DNA from: Nonomuraea aridisoli
Lineage (GTDB): Bacteria > Actinomycetota > Actinomycetes > Streptosporangiales > Streptosporangiaceae
Assembly (NCBI RefSeq): GCF_003236395.1
Contig: NZ_POUD01000004.1
Location: forward strand, 34,754 to 98,753
DNA length: 64,000 nucleotides
Reading direction: 5' to 3'
Shown here: in pieces, positions 1 to 8,991 of the stretch
How the letters are laid out: each line of letters begins with the position of its first letter
Position numbering within the stretch: the first letter of the stretch is position 1
The notes under the pieces: model-generated
Databases searched by the model: none
Seen by the model: only the letters and a program-made list of their open reading frames with translations
What the model was told of the DNA's origin: nothing
Position numbers and translations under genes: made by a program

Positions 1-1
1 G

Positions 2-577
2 CTGGCGATCCGGTACGGCGTGTCGCGCGGCATCTTCTCCAACGAGTCCGGTCTCGGCACCGGCGGCATCGCGGCGGCGGCGGCCAAGACCACCGAGCCG
101 GCGCGGCAGGCGCTCGTGTCGATGACCCAGACGTTCATCGACACGCTCGTCGTCGTCAGCATGACCGGCCTCGCGATCGTCGTCACCGGTGCGTGGCAGA
201 GCGGCACGAACGGCGCCCCGCTCACCGCGCTGGCGTTCAGCCGCGGCCTGCCCGGCGAGTGGGGCGGCCTCGTCGTCACCCTCGGCCTGATCTTCTTCGC
301 CTTCTCCACGCTGCTCGGCTGGGCCTACTACGGGGAGCGCTGCATGGACCGCCTCTTCGGCCGCGGGTCGGTGACGCCGTACCGGCTGCTGTTCATCGTG
401 CTCATCTTCGTCGGCACGGTGCTGGAGCTGGAGACCGTCTGGACGTTCTCCGACATCATGAACGGGCTCATGGCGCTGCCCAACCTCATCGGCCTCGTCA
501 TGTTGTCCGGTCTCGTCGTCCGGGAGACCCGCGCCTACTTCAACCGGCCCGACTGGCAGCGCGTCCCCGTGGCGTGA
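2..577 (+). CDS. Alanine/glycine:cation symporter family (AGCS) protein, C-terminal part
   Basis: The frame is open from base 2, so this is the last ~191 residues of a gene that begins left of the window. The motif [20 protein letters not shown] and the following [10 protein letters not shown] are hallmark sequences of the sodium:alanine/glycine symporter family (AlsT/AgcS). At least four hydrophobic segments follow (around [44 protein letters not shown] and [12 protein letters not shown]). The protein should import small neutral amino acids with Na+ or H+ at the cell membrane. Family assignment is firm; the substrate is inferred. Confidence 0.88.
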   Translation: MAIRYGVSRGIFSNESGLGTGGIAAAAAKTTEPARQALVSMTQTFIDTLVVVSMTGLAIVVTGAWQSGTNGAPLTALAFSRGLPGEWGGLVVTLGLIFFAFSTLLGWAYYGERCMDRLFGRGSVTPYRLLFIVLIFVGTVLELETVWTFSDIMNGLMALPNLIGLVMLSGLVVRETRAYFNRPDWQRVPVA

Positions 578-594
578 CGTCTACTGTGGACGGC

Positions 595-1176
595 ATGAAC
601 GATCACCGTGAGCTGCGGGCCGGTGACCGCGAACGCGAGAGGGTGGCCGAGATGCTCCGCGTCGCGGTCGCCGAGGGCCGCATCACGCTGGAGGAGCTGC
701 ACGAACGGCTGGATCGTGCCTACTCCGCCCGCACGCTGGGCGATCTGGACGACGTCGTCGCCGACCTGCCGGGCTCGGAGGAGCTGCCGGCGGCGGGCCC
801 GCTCGTCACCCTGGCCGGAGCCGACGTGCTGGAGCTGCACACCCTCAGCGGCCGCGTCGAGCAGACCGGACAGTGGGTGGTCCCGGAGCGCATGAGCGCC
901 AAGGCCGGACGCTGGGGCAAGGTGCGCATCGACTTCACCAGGGCACGGTGTCCGCACCGCGAGGTCGTGCTCGACGTCGAGATCACCTCCTGGTTCGGCG
1001 ACATCGTCATCGTCGTGCCGCGCGGCTGGCGGGTCCGCGACGACGAGGTGGTCCGCCGCTGGATGGGCGCCGTCCACAACCTGGTGCCCGAACCGCTCGC
1101 CCCCGACGGCGTCACCGTACGCCTGACCGGCTACGTGCAGACCGGCGACGTCTGGGTGAGATACCGCCGGGTGTGA
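595..1176 (+). CDS. DUF1707 domain protein
   Basis: A 193-residue protein. The first ~55 residues (RAGDRERERVAEMLRVAVAE, then ITLEELHERLDRAYSART) form the DUF1707 helical domain, which is common at the N terminus of small actinobacterial proteins of unknown role. The remainder is a beta-rich domain with no membrane segment, rich in V/R/D. I chose ATG 595 because it places DUF1707 at the extreme N terminus; the open frame upstream is only the shadow of the symporter gene. It lies 17 bases after the symporter stop and may be co-transcribed. Function unknown. Confidence 0.8.
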   Translation: MNDHRELRAGDRERERVAEMLRVAVAEGRITLEELHERLDRAYSARTLGDLDDVVADLPGSEELPAAGPLVTLAGADVLELHTLSGRVEQTGQWVVPERMSAKAGRWGKVRIDFTRARCPHREVVLDVEITSWFGDIVIVVPRGWRVRDDEVVRRWMGAVHNLVPEPLAPDGVTVRLTGYVQTGDVWVRYRRV

Positions 1177-1198
1177 CCCGCGCCCCGCGACCGCGCGT

Positions 1199-1519
1199 CT
1201 AGGGGAACTGCGTCCAGGCTTTGACCACGTGGCAGCCCTGGGAATCGCCGGAAACGGTGGAGGCCGGTCCTGGCCGGCCGGAGACCTTGGTCACCCACGG
1301 GCCGACGACCGTTCTCGTGTAGGGGTAGTGAGCCGAGTTGCAGGTGGCGGCCACGCGGTAGCTGCCGAAGCCGCTGTTGCACAGCGCCCCCGCCACGTTC
1401 GTCGACGTGTTCACGGAGGTGTAGCACCCCCATACTTCGGCGTGCGCCGGGGCGGCGACTCCGGCGAGGACCATCGCTCCGCCCGCCGCCGCTGCCAGGA
1501 CCTGTGCGAACCTTCGCAT
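1199..1519 (-). CDS. Small secreted cysteine-containing protein
   Basis: A 106-residue protein with a clear Sec signal peptide: MRR, a hydrophobic Ala/Val/Leu stretch, and a signal-peptidase site after APAHA. The mature part of ~77 residues carries four cysteines (CYTS, CNSGF, CNSAHY, CHVV), consistent with two disulfides outside the cell. The ATG at 1519 is preceded by GAAGGAGA at good spacing; an upstream in-frame extension has neither an SD nor a place for the signal peptide. I do not recognise the family. It converges on the DUF1707 gene with a 22-base gap. Confidence 0.65.
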   Translation of the reverse strand: MRRFAQVLAAAAGGAMVLAGVAAPAHAEVWGCYTSVNTSTNVAGALCNSGFGSYRVAATCNSAHYPYTRTVVGPWVTKVSGRPGPASTVSGDSQGCHVVKAWTQFP

Positions 1520-1633
1520 GACGTCTCCTTCGCCCGCTTTGTTTACGGGCTTCATCGTCCTGTGGTCATGTGGGCTCGGGACAGGGCGCGAGGAGGACAT
1601 CCGCCGGACATTTCGGCAACGTGGGCGCCGGTC

Positions 1634-3673
1634 TCAGCCTTGCCGAAGGGTGACGCCCGCGGGCAGGCCCGTGACGTGGGCGGTGCCGGAGGGGTCGACG
1701 GTCGCGTTCACGGAGGCGCCGGCGACGCGGAGGCCGCGTACCGACAGGGCGCCCAGGGGAGCGCCGGGCAGCGGGCGCAGGACCGCGCGGCCGGCCGGGA
1801 CGTCCGGGTGGAGCCCGACGGCGGCGTGCACGATCGCGACGGCCGCCGCCGCCGACCACGCCTGCGGACGGCAAGCAGCGGGGTACGGCAGCGCGTGCCC
1901 CATGAGCGCGCGGTCGTCGCCCGCGTGCAGCTCGGGCAGCCGGTACGCGAAGCCCTCGGCGGCCGACAGCAACCCGTCCGCCAGGCGGGCGGCGAGGCCG
2001 CCGTGGCCGGAGCGGGCCAGCCCCGAGATGACGATGGCGGTGTCGTGCGCCCAGACAGAGCCGCAATGGTAGGAAAGCGGACTGAATCCGGCATCCCTCG
2101 TGGACATCGTCCGTAGGCCGAAACTTCCGGACATGGACGGATCTTCCAACGTCCGCGCGATCCGCAGCTCCTCGGCCGGCGTCAGGATGCCGGTGCCGAG
2201 CAGGTGGCCGATGTTGCTGGTCAGCGCGTCCACCGGGCGCTTGTCGCGGTCGAGGGCGAGCGCGGGATGGCCGGCGTCCAGCCAGAACCGCTCCCGGAAC
2301 CGCTCCGCCAGCCGCCCCGCGTAGTCACGCCACCGGTCCGCGCCCGGCCTGCCGAACGCCTCCAGCAACGCCGCCCCCGCGACGGCCGCCTCGTACGCGT
2401 ACCCCTGCACCTCGACCAGGGCGATGGGCGGCTCGGCGCGGCCGCCGTCGTGAAAGCGGACGGCGTCGCCGGAGTCCTTCCAGCCCTGGTTGGCCAGGCC
2501 GCTCCCGCTGGTGTCGATGTACTCGAGGAAGCCGTCGCCGTCGGCGTCCCCGTGGTCGGCCAGCCAGCCGAGCGCCGACTCCAGCGCGGGCAGCAGCGCG
2601 CCGACCTGCGACTCCGGCATCCCCCAGCGCCAGGCGTCGTGCAGCAGGGCGATCCAGAGCGGGGTGGCGTCGATGGTGCCGTAGTAGGTGGCCGGCAGGC
2701 GCAGGTCGTTGCCCTCGACGGCGAACTCGCCCCGGCGCAGCTCGTGCATGATCTTGCCGGGGGCCTCGCCGGAGGTCGCGTCCACCTTCGCGCCCTGGTG
2801 GCGGGCCAGCACGCGCAGGGTGCTCGCGGCGAGCTCGGTGCCGAGGGGGAGCAGCATGCGGGCGGCCCAGATGCTGTCGCGGCCGAAGAGTGTCAGGAAC
2901 CAGGGGACGCCCGCGCCGAGGAACGTGTCCTGCGGGGCCGCGCTCTCGGCCAGCCGCAGCGCCTCCAGGTCGTCGAGCGACTGGCGGGCCAGGCGTACCA
3001 GCCGGGCGTCGTCCGCCTCGATCTCCGGCCGGCTCCACTCCCGAGGGCCCGCCGGCGCCGTGACCACGGCCTTCGGGTCGGTGACGCGCACGCCCCACCG
3101 CAGCGTGACCCGCTCCCCGGGCGCCACCGTCACCTCCCACCGCAACCCTCCGTCGGCGTACGCGCCGCCCGAGACGGTCACGCGGGTGTCGCCGGAGCGC
3201 CAGGCGAGCCCGCCGCCGCTCTCACGAGCGAGCGGAACGGTCGCCCCACCCGACTTCACCACCTCGATGGGGGCGAGGTCGCAGCTCAGCGCTACGGTGA
3301 CCGTGCAGGAGAAGGGGTCCGCGGCCGTGGAGGCGAGCGTGATCTCCTCGTCCATGGCACCGGGGGTGACGCGGCGGACGCGGTCGACCCGGACGGTGGG
3401 GTCGGGCGTGCGGTCGCCGAGCCAGCGGGCCAGCGAGACGAAGCGGGACGACCCCGGGCCGGACACGGCGTGGCCGATCGGCTCCGGCTCGCGGCCGTCG
3501 ATGGCGAGCGTGGCCTGGGAGAGCACCCGCGCGTCCGCGTGGAAGAGCCCCTGCACTCCGGCCGGTCGGATCTGGCCGTCCGCGCCGCTGAGCGCGGTCG
3601 TCGGGGCCAGGACGGTACTGACGAGGTCGTGCAGCAGCGGTTGGAGACGGCGATCACGCAGCTGGTCGGGCAC
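1634..3673 (-). CDS. Amylo-alpha-1,6-glucosidase / glycogen-debranching-type glycoside hydrolase
   Basis: A 679-residue protein. Residues ~20-210 form a beta-sandwich N-terminal domain (GDE_N type: LSGADGQIRPAGVQGLFHAD, followed by FVSLARWLGDR). Residues ~230-620 form an (alpha/alpha)6 catalytic barrel with PWFLTLFGRDSIWA, SGEAPGKIMHELR, DSGDAVRFHDG and SYHCGSVWAHDTAI. No signal peptide, so it is probably cytoplasmic and acts on imported oligosaccharide. It is divergent from the LacI-type regulator and the sugar ABC transporter, with two operator-like palindromes between, so all five genes probably serve uptake and hydrolysis of one glycoside. The exact bond cleaved cannot be read from sequence. 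Confidence 0.82.
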   Translation of the reverse strand: MPDQLRDRRLQPLLHDLVSTVLAPTTALSGADGQIRPAGVQGLFHADARVLSQATLAIDGREPEPIGHAVSGPGSSRFVSLARWLGDRTPDPTVRVDRVRRVTPGAMDEEITLASTAADPFSCTVTVALSCDLAPIEVVKSGGATVPLARESGGGLAWRSGDTRVTVSGGAYADGGLRWEVTVAPGERVTLRWGVRVTDPKAVVTAPAGPREWSRPEIEADDARLVRLARQSLDDLEALRLAESAAPQDTFLGAGVPWFLTLFGRDSIWAARMLLPLGTELAASTLRVLARHQGAKVDATSGEAPGKIMHELRRGEFAVEGNDLRLPATYYGTIDATPLWIALLHDAWRWGMPESQVGALLPALESALGWLADHGDADGDGFLEYIDTSGSGLANQGWKDSGDAVRFHDGGRAEPPIALVEVQGYAYEAAVAGAALLEAFGRPGADRWRDYAGRLAERFRERFWLDAGHPALALDRDKRPVDALTSNIGHLLGTGILTPAEELRIARTLEDPSMSGSFGLRTMSTRDAGFSPLSYHCGSVWAHDTAIVISGLARSGHGGLAARLADGLLSAAEGFAYRLPELHAGDDRALMGHALPYPAACRPQAWSAAAAVAIVHAAVGLHPDVPAGRAVLRPLPGAPLGALSVRGLRVAGASVNATVDPSGTAHVTGLPAGVTLRQG

Positions 3674-3700
3674 AGTGAGAACCTCTTGACACTCCGTTTA

Positions 3701-3714
3701 CTTGAACGATCTAA
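3701..3714. promoter_or_regulatory. Second LacI-type operator-like site (imperfect)
   Basis: CTTGAACGATCTAA has the same central CG and half-sites close to the TTTGAT halves of the perfect site at 3731-3744 (4 of 6 and 5 of 6 matches). It is nearer the hydrolase start, so the regulator could bridge or block both divergent promoters. Inference from similarity only. Confidence 0.4.
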
Positions 3715-3730
3715 TCATGGCATATAGAAA

Positions 3731-3744
3731 TTTGATCGATCAAA
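3731..3744. promoter_or_regulatory. LacI-family operator: perfect 14-bp palindrome
   Basis: TTTGATCGATCAAA is a perfect palindrome with a central CG, the usual geometry of LacI/GalR operators. It ends 18 bases before the ATG of the LacI-type gene in the divergent intergenic region. Autoregulation and control of the glycosidase and ABC operon are the natural inference. Confidence 0.65.
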
Positions 3745-3762
3745 CGGTCAGAAGGGTGATAT

Positions 3763-4728
3763 ATGGCGGAAAAGGTGACGATCGCCGATGTGGCGCGCCA
3801 CGCCAACGTGTCCCGCCAGACCGTGTCGAACGTGCTGAACTCCCCCGAAGTGGTCAAGGAGGAGACCCGGCAGCGGGTGCTCGCCGCCGTGGAGGCCCTC
3901 GGCTACCGGGTGAACGCCGCCGCCCGCCAGATGCGCACGGGCCGTTCCCGGCTGCTGGCCGTACGGATCGAGACGACCCAGGACGGCATCAACGTCTTCG
4001 ACCGCTTCCTGCACGGTCTCACCGAGTCGGCGGAGCGGTCCGGCTACCGCGTGCTGCTCTACACCGCCGCCGACGACCACGCCGAGATCGCCACGATCGA
4101 GCAGCTGCTGGGCGAGTTCGAGCCCGACGGGTTCGTGCTGACCAGCACCCACCACGGCGACGCGCGCGCCACCTGGCTGGCCGGTCGCGGCCTGCCGTTC
4201 GTCAGCTTCGGCCGTCCGTGGGGCGCCTCGGAGGTCGCGCACCCGTGGGTGGACGTCGACGGCGCCGCCGGCACCGAGGCGGCCACCCGCCACCTGCTCG
4301 GCCTCGGGCACCGCCGGATCGGCTTCGTCGGCTGGGAGACGGGCTCCGGCGTCGGCGACGACCGCAGGTCGGGCTGGTCACGGACGCTGGCCGCCGCGGG
4401 CCTCGACGCCGACCTCGCCGCGGAGACGGACGGTTCGTCCGCCCACGGCCAGGCGGCCGCCCGCGAGCTGGTGGATCGCGGGGCGACCGCCCTGGTCTGC
4501 GTCAGCGACGCGGTGGCGCTCGGCGCGCTGCAGGTTACCCCCGACGTCGTCGGGTTCGACGACACCCCCGTGGCCGCCGCCATCGGGCTCACCAGCCTCA
4601 GCCAGCCCCTCGCCGAGGCCGCGGCCCGCTGCGTGGAGCTGCTCGCCGACCGGCTCGCGGGCAGGCCCACCGCCACCCACGCGCTGCTCACTCCCTCCTT
4701 GGTCATCAGAAAGGAACCCCGCTCATGA
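3763..4728 (+). CDS. LacI family transcriptional regulator
   Basis: A 321-residue protein. Residues 5-60 are the LacI helix-turn-helix and hinge (TIADVARHANVSRQTVSNVL, then TRQRVLAAVEALGYRVNAAAR). The rest is a periplasmic-binding-protein-like effector domain (DGFVLTST, GHRRIGFVGW, DVVGFDDTPVA, LTSLSQPL). The ATG at 3763 follows AGAAGGG. The gene overlaps the binding-protein gene by ATGA, so it is the first gene of that transport operon. It probably represses the operon and the divergent hydrolase until a sugar binds; the sugar is unknown. Confidence 0.93.
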   Translation: MAEKVTIADVARHANVSRQTVSNVLNSPEVVKEETRQRVLAAVEALGYRVNAAARQMRTGRSRLLAVRIETTQDGINVFDRFLHGLTESAERSGYRVLLYTAADDHAEIATIEQLLGEFEPDGFVLTSTHHGDARATWLAGRGLPFVSFGRPWGASEVAHPWVDVDGAAGTEAATRHLLGLGHRRIGFVGWETGSGVGDDRRSGWSRTLAAAGLDADLAAETDGSSAHGQAAARELVDRGATALVCVSDAVALGALQVTPDVVGFDDTPVAAAIGLTSLSQPLAEAAARCVELLADRLAGRPTATHALLTPSLVIRKEPRS

Positions 4729-5951
4729 AACGCCTCGCGATACCCGCGGCGGCAGCCCTGCTCCTGTCGGCCACGGCCTGCGGCAGCGGCTTCGAGGACC
4801 AGCAGGCCCAGCCGCAGCAGCAGACCGGCGGCCCGGCCGCGCTCCAGGTGCTCATCGCCTCCTCCGGCGCCGCCGAGACCGAGGCGGTCGAGCAGGCCGC
4901 CGACACCTGGGCGAAGGCCACCGGCAACACCGCGAAAGTCACCCCGGCCCAGGACATCAACCAGCAGCTCGGCCAGGCGTTCGCGGGCGGCACCCCGCCG
5001 GACGTCTTCTACGTCGACGCCTCGCGCTTCGCCGACTACGCCAGCGTGGGCGCCCTGGAGCCGTACGGCGACAAGATCTCCGACGGCCAGGACTTCTATC
5101 CGAGCCTGCGCCAGACGTTCACCTACGACGGGAAGTTCTACTGCGCGCCCAAGGACTTCTCCACGCTGGCCCTGGTCGTCAACGACGACCTGTGGAAGCG
5201 CAACGAGCTCACCGACGACGAGATCCCGACCACCTGGGACGAGCTCACCGCCGTCACCAAGAAGATCAAGGGCGTGACACCGCTGGCGGTCACCGACGCC
5301 TGGGACCGGCTCGGCGTCTTCATGGTCCAGGCGGGCGGCTGGATCACCAGCGAGGACGCCACCCAGGCGACCGGCGACAGCCCGCAGAACCTCCAGGCCC
5401 TGCAGTACGTCAAGGGCCTGCTCACCGGCAAGCAGGCCCAGTACGCCAGGGCGCTCGACGCCGGGTGGGCCGGCGAGGCGTTCGGCAAGGGCCAGGCCGC
5501 GATGACGATCGAGGGCAACTGGATCAAGGGCGCGATGAAGGCCGACTTCCCGGACGTGAAGTTCTCCGTCCACGAGCTGCCCGCCGGCCCCGCGGGCAAG
5601 GGCACGCTGTCCTTCACCAACTGCTGGGGCATCGCCGCCAAGTCCGCGAACAAGGCCGCCGCCATCAGCTTCGTCGAGGCGATGACCAAGACCGACCAGC
5701 AGATGGCCTTCGCCGAGGCGTTCGGCGTCATGCCGTCGCGCCAGTCGGCCAAGGACGCCTACCTCAAGGAGTTCCCCGCCGACGCCGCGTTCGTGGGCGG
5801 CGCCGAGTACGCGCGGGGCCCGGTGAACGCCCCCAAGATGGACAGCGTCCTGTCCGACTTCAACGCCGGGCTGCAGCAGCTGGCCACGCAGGACCCGAAG
5901 ACGATCCTGGCCAGGCTGCAGAAGAACACCGAGAGCGCGCTCGGCGGCTGA
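4725..5951 (+). CDS. Carbohydrate ABC transporter substrate-binding lipoprotein
   Basis: A 408-residue lipoprotein. Its lipobox is SATAC-GSG with the acylated cysteine at about residue 19. A family 1 extracellular solute-binding fold follows (VLIASSGAAETEAVEQAADT, GTPPDVFYVDASRFADY, TTWDELTAVTKKIKG, GQAAMTIEGNWIKG). The start ATG overlaps the stop of the LacI gene by four bases, giving translational coupling. It captures a sugar at the outer face of the membrane and delivers it to the two permeases downstream. No ATPase gene lies in this cluster, so a shared MsiK-type ATPase elsewhere probably drives transport. Confidence 0.92.
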   Translation: MKRLAIPAAAALLLSATACGSGFEDQQAQPQQQTGGPAALQVLIASSGAAETEAVEQAADTWAKATGNTAKVTPAQDINQQLGQAFAGGTPPDVFYVDASRFADYASVGALEPYGDKISDGQDFYPSLRQTFTYDGKFYCAPKDFSTLALVVNDDLWKRNELTDDEIPTTWDELTAVTKKIKGVTPLAVTDAWDRLGVFMVQAGGWITSEDATQATGDSPQNLQALQYVKGLLTGKQAQYARALDAGWAGEAFGKGQAAMTIEGNWIKGAMKADFPDVKFSVHELPAGPAGKGTLSFTNCWGIAAKSANKAAAISFVEAMTKTDQQMAFAEAFGVMPSRQSAKDAYLKEFPADAAFVGGAEYARGPVNAPKMDSVLSDFNAGLQQLATQDPKTILARLQKNTESALGG

Positions 5952-5955
5952 CGTC

Positions 5956-6939
5956 ATGCGCAGCCGTACCAGGGAGAACCTCGCGGGGTGGCTGTTCGTG
6001 GCGCCGGTGGTGGTGATCCTCGGGCTGTTCCTGCTACTGCCGATCCTGATGGCCCTCTGGGTGAGCCTGACGGCATGGAACGGGCAGGGCAGCCCCTTCA
6101 CGGGCGGCGTGCCGTTCGTCGGCGTGGACAACTACGCGCGGTTGTTCACCGAGGACGGCCTGGCCCGCCAGGACTTCATGACCAGCATCCGCAACAACCT
6201 CTACTACGTCGCCGCGGTCGTGCCGTTGCAGACCGCGCTGGCGCTCTTCCTCGCGCTGGTGGTGAACAGGCGCAAGGCGTTCTTCCGGACCGCGTTCTAC
6301 TTCCCGTCGGTGACCAGCTCCGTCGCGATCAGCGTGGTGTTCCTGTTCATCTTCAGCAACTCGGGGGCGATCAACCAGCTGCTGGCGTTCGCCGGGGTGG
6401 ACGGGCCGCAGTGGTTCTCCGACTCGCGCGGGGTGATCCAGCTGCTGATCGGCGAGCCGCCGGCCGCGCTCACCGAGCACGGCATGCTGGGCCTGACCTG
6501 GTGGGACTGGCTGGCCGGGCCGAGCGTGGCGATGTGCGCGATCATCACGCTCGTGGTGTGGACGACGTCGGGGACGTTCATGCTGATGTTCCTCGCGGCG
6601 TTGCAGAACATTCCGAAGGCGCTCGACGAGGCCGCCATGATCGACGGCGCCACCCGTCGCCAGCGCTTCTGGCGGGTGACGCTGCCGCAGCTCAAGCCGA
6701 CGATGTTCCTGGTGCTGACGCTCGGACTGATCGGCAGCTGGCAGGTGTTCGACCAGATCTACGTGATGAGCCAGGGCAATCCCGCCAAGACCACGCTGAC
6801 GCCGGCGTACCTGTCGTACCGGACGGCCTTCCGCGACTTCGACTACGGTGCGGGCACGGCGATCTCGTTCGTGCTCTTCCTGATCATCGTGCTGCTGACG
6901 CTGTTCCAGCGGTGGGCCATGAGGGAGCGGAAAGCATGA
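5956..6939 (+). CDS. Sugar ABC transporter permease (MalF type)
   Basis: A 327-residue inner-membrane protein with about six transmembrane segments, the first being VAPVVVILGLFLLLPILMA. The EAA loop, which contacts the ATPase, reads EAAMIDGATRRQRFWRVTLP at about residue 223. It starts four bases after the binding-protein stop, within the operon. Together with the next gene it forms the heterodimeric channel of a CUT1-type importer. Confidence 0.92.
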   Translation: MRSRTRENLAGWLFVAPVVVILGLFLLLPILMALWVSLTAWNGQGSPFTGGVPFVGVDNYARLFTEDGLARQDFMTSIRNNLYYVAAVVPLQTALALFLALVVNRRKAFFRTAFYFPSVTSSVAISVVFLFIFSNSGAINQLLAFAGVDGPQWFSDSRGVIQLLIGEPPAALTEHGMLGLTWWDWLAGPSVAMCAIITLVVWTTSGTFMLMFLAALQNIPKALDEAAMIDGATRRQRFWRVTLPQLKPTMFLVLTLGLIGSWQVFDQIYVMSQGNPAKTTLTPAYLSYRTAFRDFDYGAGTAISFVLFLIIVLLTLFQRWAMRERKA

Positions 6940-7742
6940 GGCGGCTCGTACTGATCGTCTTCTCGGTCGTCTTCGTCTACCCGTTCGTCATCCAGATCGC
7001 GAACGCCTTCAAGACCGACCCGGACGCCGCCGCCAACCCGCTGTCGCCCATCCCGCACCCGGCGACGGTGGCGGCGTTCGAGCGGGTGTTCCTCGGCACG
7101 GACATGCCGCTCTGGCTGGGCAACTCGCTGCTGGTCACCGTGGTGGTCACGCTGGGGCGGGTGCTGCTGGACTCGATGGCCGGGTACGCGCTGGCCCGGC
7201 TGCGGTTCCGCGGGCGGCGCGGGTTGTTCGCGGCGGTGATCGCGGTGATGGCGGTGCCGGGGGTAGTGCTGTTCATCCCGAAATTCCTGGTCCTGAACCA
7301 GCTGGGGATGTACAACTCCTATCTGGCGCTGATTCTCCCGCTGATCGCCGACGCCACCGGCGTCTTCGTGATGAAGCAGTTCTTCGAGTCGGTCCCGCGC
7401 AGCGTCGAGGAGGCGGCCCGCATCGACGGCGCCGGCACGTTCCGCGTCTTCTGGTCCGTGGTGCTGCCGATGTCGCGCCCGGCGCTGGTCACGCTGACGA
7501 TCCTGTCGTTCCAGGGCTCGTGGAACGAGTTCCCGCACACCCTGGTCGCCGTTCAGGACCCCGCGCTGTTCACGCTTCCGCGCGGGCTGGCCGACCTGGT
7601 CAGCGGCTCGCTCGGCGGCGGCACCCAGTTTCCGCTCAAGCTCGCCGCCGCCCTGCTGGCGACCATCCCGGTCGCCGTCATCTTCGTCATCTTCCAGCGC
7701 CACTTCGTCCGCGACCTCAACGAGGGAGCGGAAAAGGGCTGA
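6936..7742 (+). CDS. Sugar ABC transporter permease (MalG type)
   Basis: A 268-residue inner-membrane protein overlapping the previous permease by four bases (ATGA). It has the MalG-type EAA loop EEAARIDGAGTFRVFWSVVL (around residue 160) and SFQGSWNEFPHTL near the C terminus. It is the last gene of the operon; a strong hairpin follows the stop at once. The start MRRLVLIVFSVVFVYPF leads directly into the first membrane segment. It is shorter at the N terminus than many homologues but seems complete. Confidence 0.9.
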   Translation: MRRLVLIVFSVVFVYPFVIQIANAFKTDPDAAANPLSPIPHPATVAAFERVFLGTDMPLWLGNSLLVTVVVTLGRVLLDSMAGYALARLRFRGRRGLFAAVIAVMAVPGVVLFIPKFLVLNQLGMYNSYLALILPLIADATGVFVMKQFFESVPRSVEEAARIDGAGTFRVFWSVVLPMSRPALVTLTILSFQGSWNEFPHTLVAVQDPALFTLPRGLADLVSGSLGGGTQFPLKLAAALLATIPVAVIFVIFQRHFVRDLNEGAEKG

Positions 7743-7744
7743 AC

Positions 7745-7770
7745 GGGCGGTCCCGCTCCTGGGACCGCCC
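7745..7770 (+). terminator. Intrinsic-type hairpin after the sugar ABC operon
   Basis: GGGCGGTCCC, a 6-base loop (GCTCCT), then GGGACCGCCC form a perfect 10-bp stem two bases after the last permease stop. There is no U-run, as is common in actinomycetes. Confidence 0.75.
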
Positions 7771-7865
7771 GGCGTGTGGACACCGTAGCCACGGATCCGT
7801 CCCCATCCACCTCGTCAGCCGCCACCGCCGCTCCGGCACCCGCACCGCCCTCTTCGGCCGGCCCG

Positions 7866-8795
7866 TCAGCGCAGGGGGTAGCCGTAGCGGAGCATGCCGG
7901 GGGCGGTGAAGGCGGTGATCAGGCGGCGGCGGCCCGGGCGCATCACCGTGCGCCACTCCTCGTCCGCCCGGAGCGGCACCTCGCCCGTGCGGATGCGCAT
8001 CGGGTTGCCCGCCACGCTGTGGTCGACGGGCAGGTCGATCGTGCCGTCGCCGAGGAACGGCAGGTCGGCCGAGGGCAGCCCGGCGAACTCCAGCACTCTC
8101 GACAGCTCCTCGCGCGGCCGGTTGACGAAGTCCTCGTACCGCATGAGGGTCCACGGGGTGCGGGACAGGCGGAAGGACTCGATGACGGCGTTGAAGGCCA
8201 GCCACTCGGCGGCGGTCTGCGCCGGAGAGTGGGTGGCCATCAGCCGCCCGCCCTTGTCGGCGCGGTGGACCTGGCGCGACCAGGAGTGCACGACGCCGTG
8301 CGGGCCGCGGACGAGCTGGACGATGCGCAGCTCGATGCCGGGCACCCGGCGCAGCAGCAGCGCGGAGGTGGGGAACTTGGAGGAGTCGACGATCACCGGG
8401 CTCTGGCTCACCTCGGCGATCCCGCGGTAGACCTTGGCCATGGTCTCGGCGTACGTCTGGACGTCGCGGCCGAAGGCGCCGGAGGCGCCGGGCAGCACGT
8501 GGCGCGGGGCATGCCGGATGCGCATGACCGAGCGGTGGACCCGGGCCATCTCGGGGGCGTCCACGTTGCGCCAGCCTCCGAACGCGGCCCGGCCGACCGC
8601 CTTCCAGAACGGGCAGCGGCGGAAGCGCCTGCTGCACCCGCAGAGCTGGTTCTTGGTCACGCCCTGCGTCCACAGGTAGCGCAGCTCGCCCACGCAGGCG
8701 GCGCCCTCGGCCGCGCCGAGGGCCCGGGAGACCAGCGTGCTGCCCGATCGGCCGTGGCCTCCGACGAACAGGATGCGGATCAGCTCTTGGCTCAT
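7866..8795 (-). CDS. Sulfotransferase family protein
   Basis: A 309-residue protein beginning MSQELIRILFVGGHGRSGST. The GxGRSGST element is the 5'-phosphosulfate-binding loop of PAPS-dependent sulfotransferases, and VIVDSSKFPTSALLL plus IVQLVRGPHGVVHSWSRQ match the 3'-phosphate-binding region. A cysteine cluster (CGCSRRFRRC, residues ~52-61) is typical of the bacterial subfamily. It probably transfers sulfate from PAPS to a lipid, glycan or small molecule; the acceptor is unknown. It stands alone, convergent with the sugar operon. Confidence 0.85.
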   Translation of the reverse strand: MSQELIRILFVGGHGRSGSTLVSRALGAAEGAACVGELRYLWTQGVTKNQLCGCSRRFRRCPFWKAVGRAAFGGWRNVDAPEMARVHRSVMRIRHAPRHVLPGASGAFGRDVQTYAETMAKVYRGIAEVSQSPVIVDSSKFPTSALLLRRVPGIELRIVQLVRGPHGVVHSWSRQVHRADKGGRLMATHSPAQTAAEWLAFNAVIESFRLSRTPWTLMRYEDFVNRPREELSRVLEFAGLPSADLPFLGDGTIDLPVDHSVAGNPMRIRTGEVPLRADEEWRTVMRPGRRRLITAFTAPGMLRYGYPLR

Positions 8796-8991
8796 GGAAA
8801 CAGAGAGGTAGATGGGGTCATGGGGACGCCAGCCTACGGTCCCGCGCCCCCTGACCGAAACCGGTTCGCGAAAATCACCACTCGCGTCAGCCCGGCGCCG
8901 GGTCCCCTGGGCGGCCGGAAAATGGTTGGCTCCGGGCTCACGTCCTGCGGCAGCATGGCCACGGTGGGTGTCGGCGTTCGGGGGAGGGCGG

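Noticed and set aside
2204..3727. Long open frames antisense to the glycoside hydrolase and similarly long frames opposite other genes
   Set aside because: High-GC shadows: Arg/Pro/Ala-rich, no SD, no family motifs, fully covered by a well-supported gene on the other strand.
7866..8795. A capsule or glycopeptide biosynthetic cluster around the sulfotransferase
   Set aside because: Neighbours are unrelated transport genes; no glycosyltransferase, NRPS or PKS nearby.
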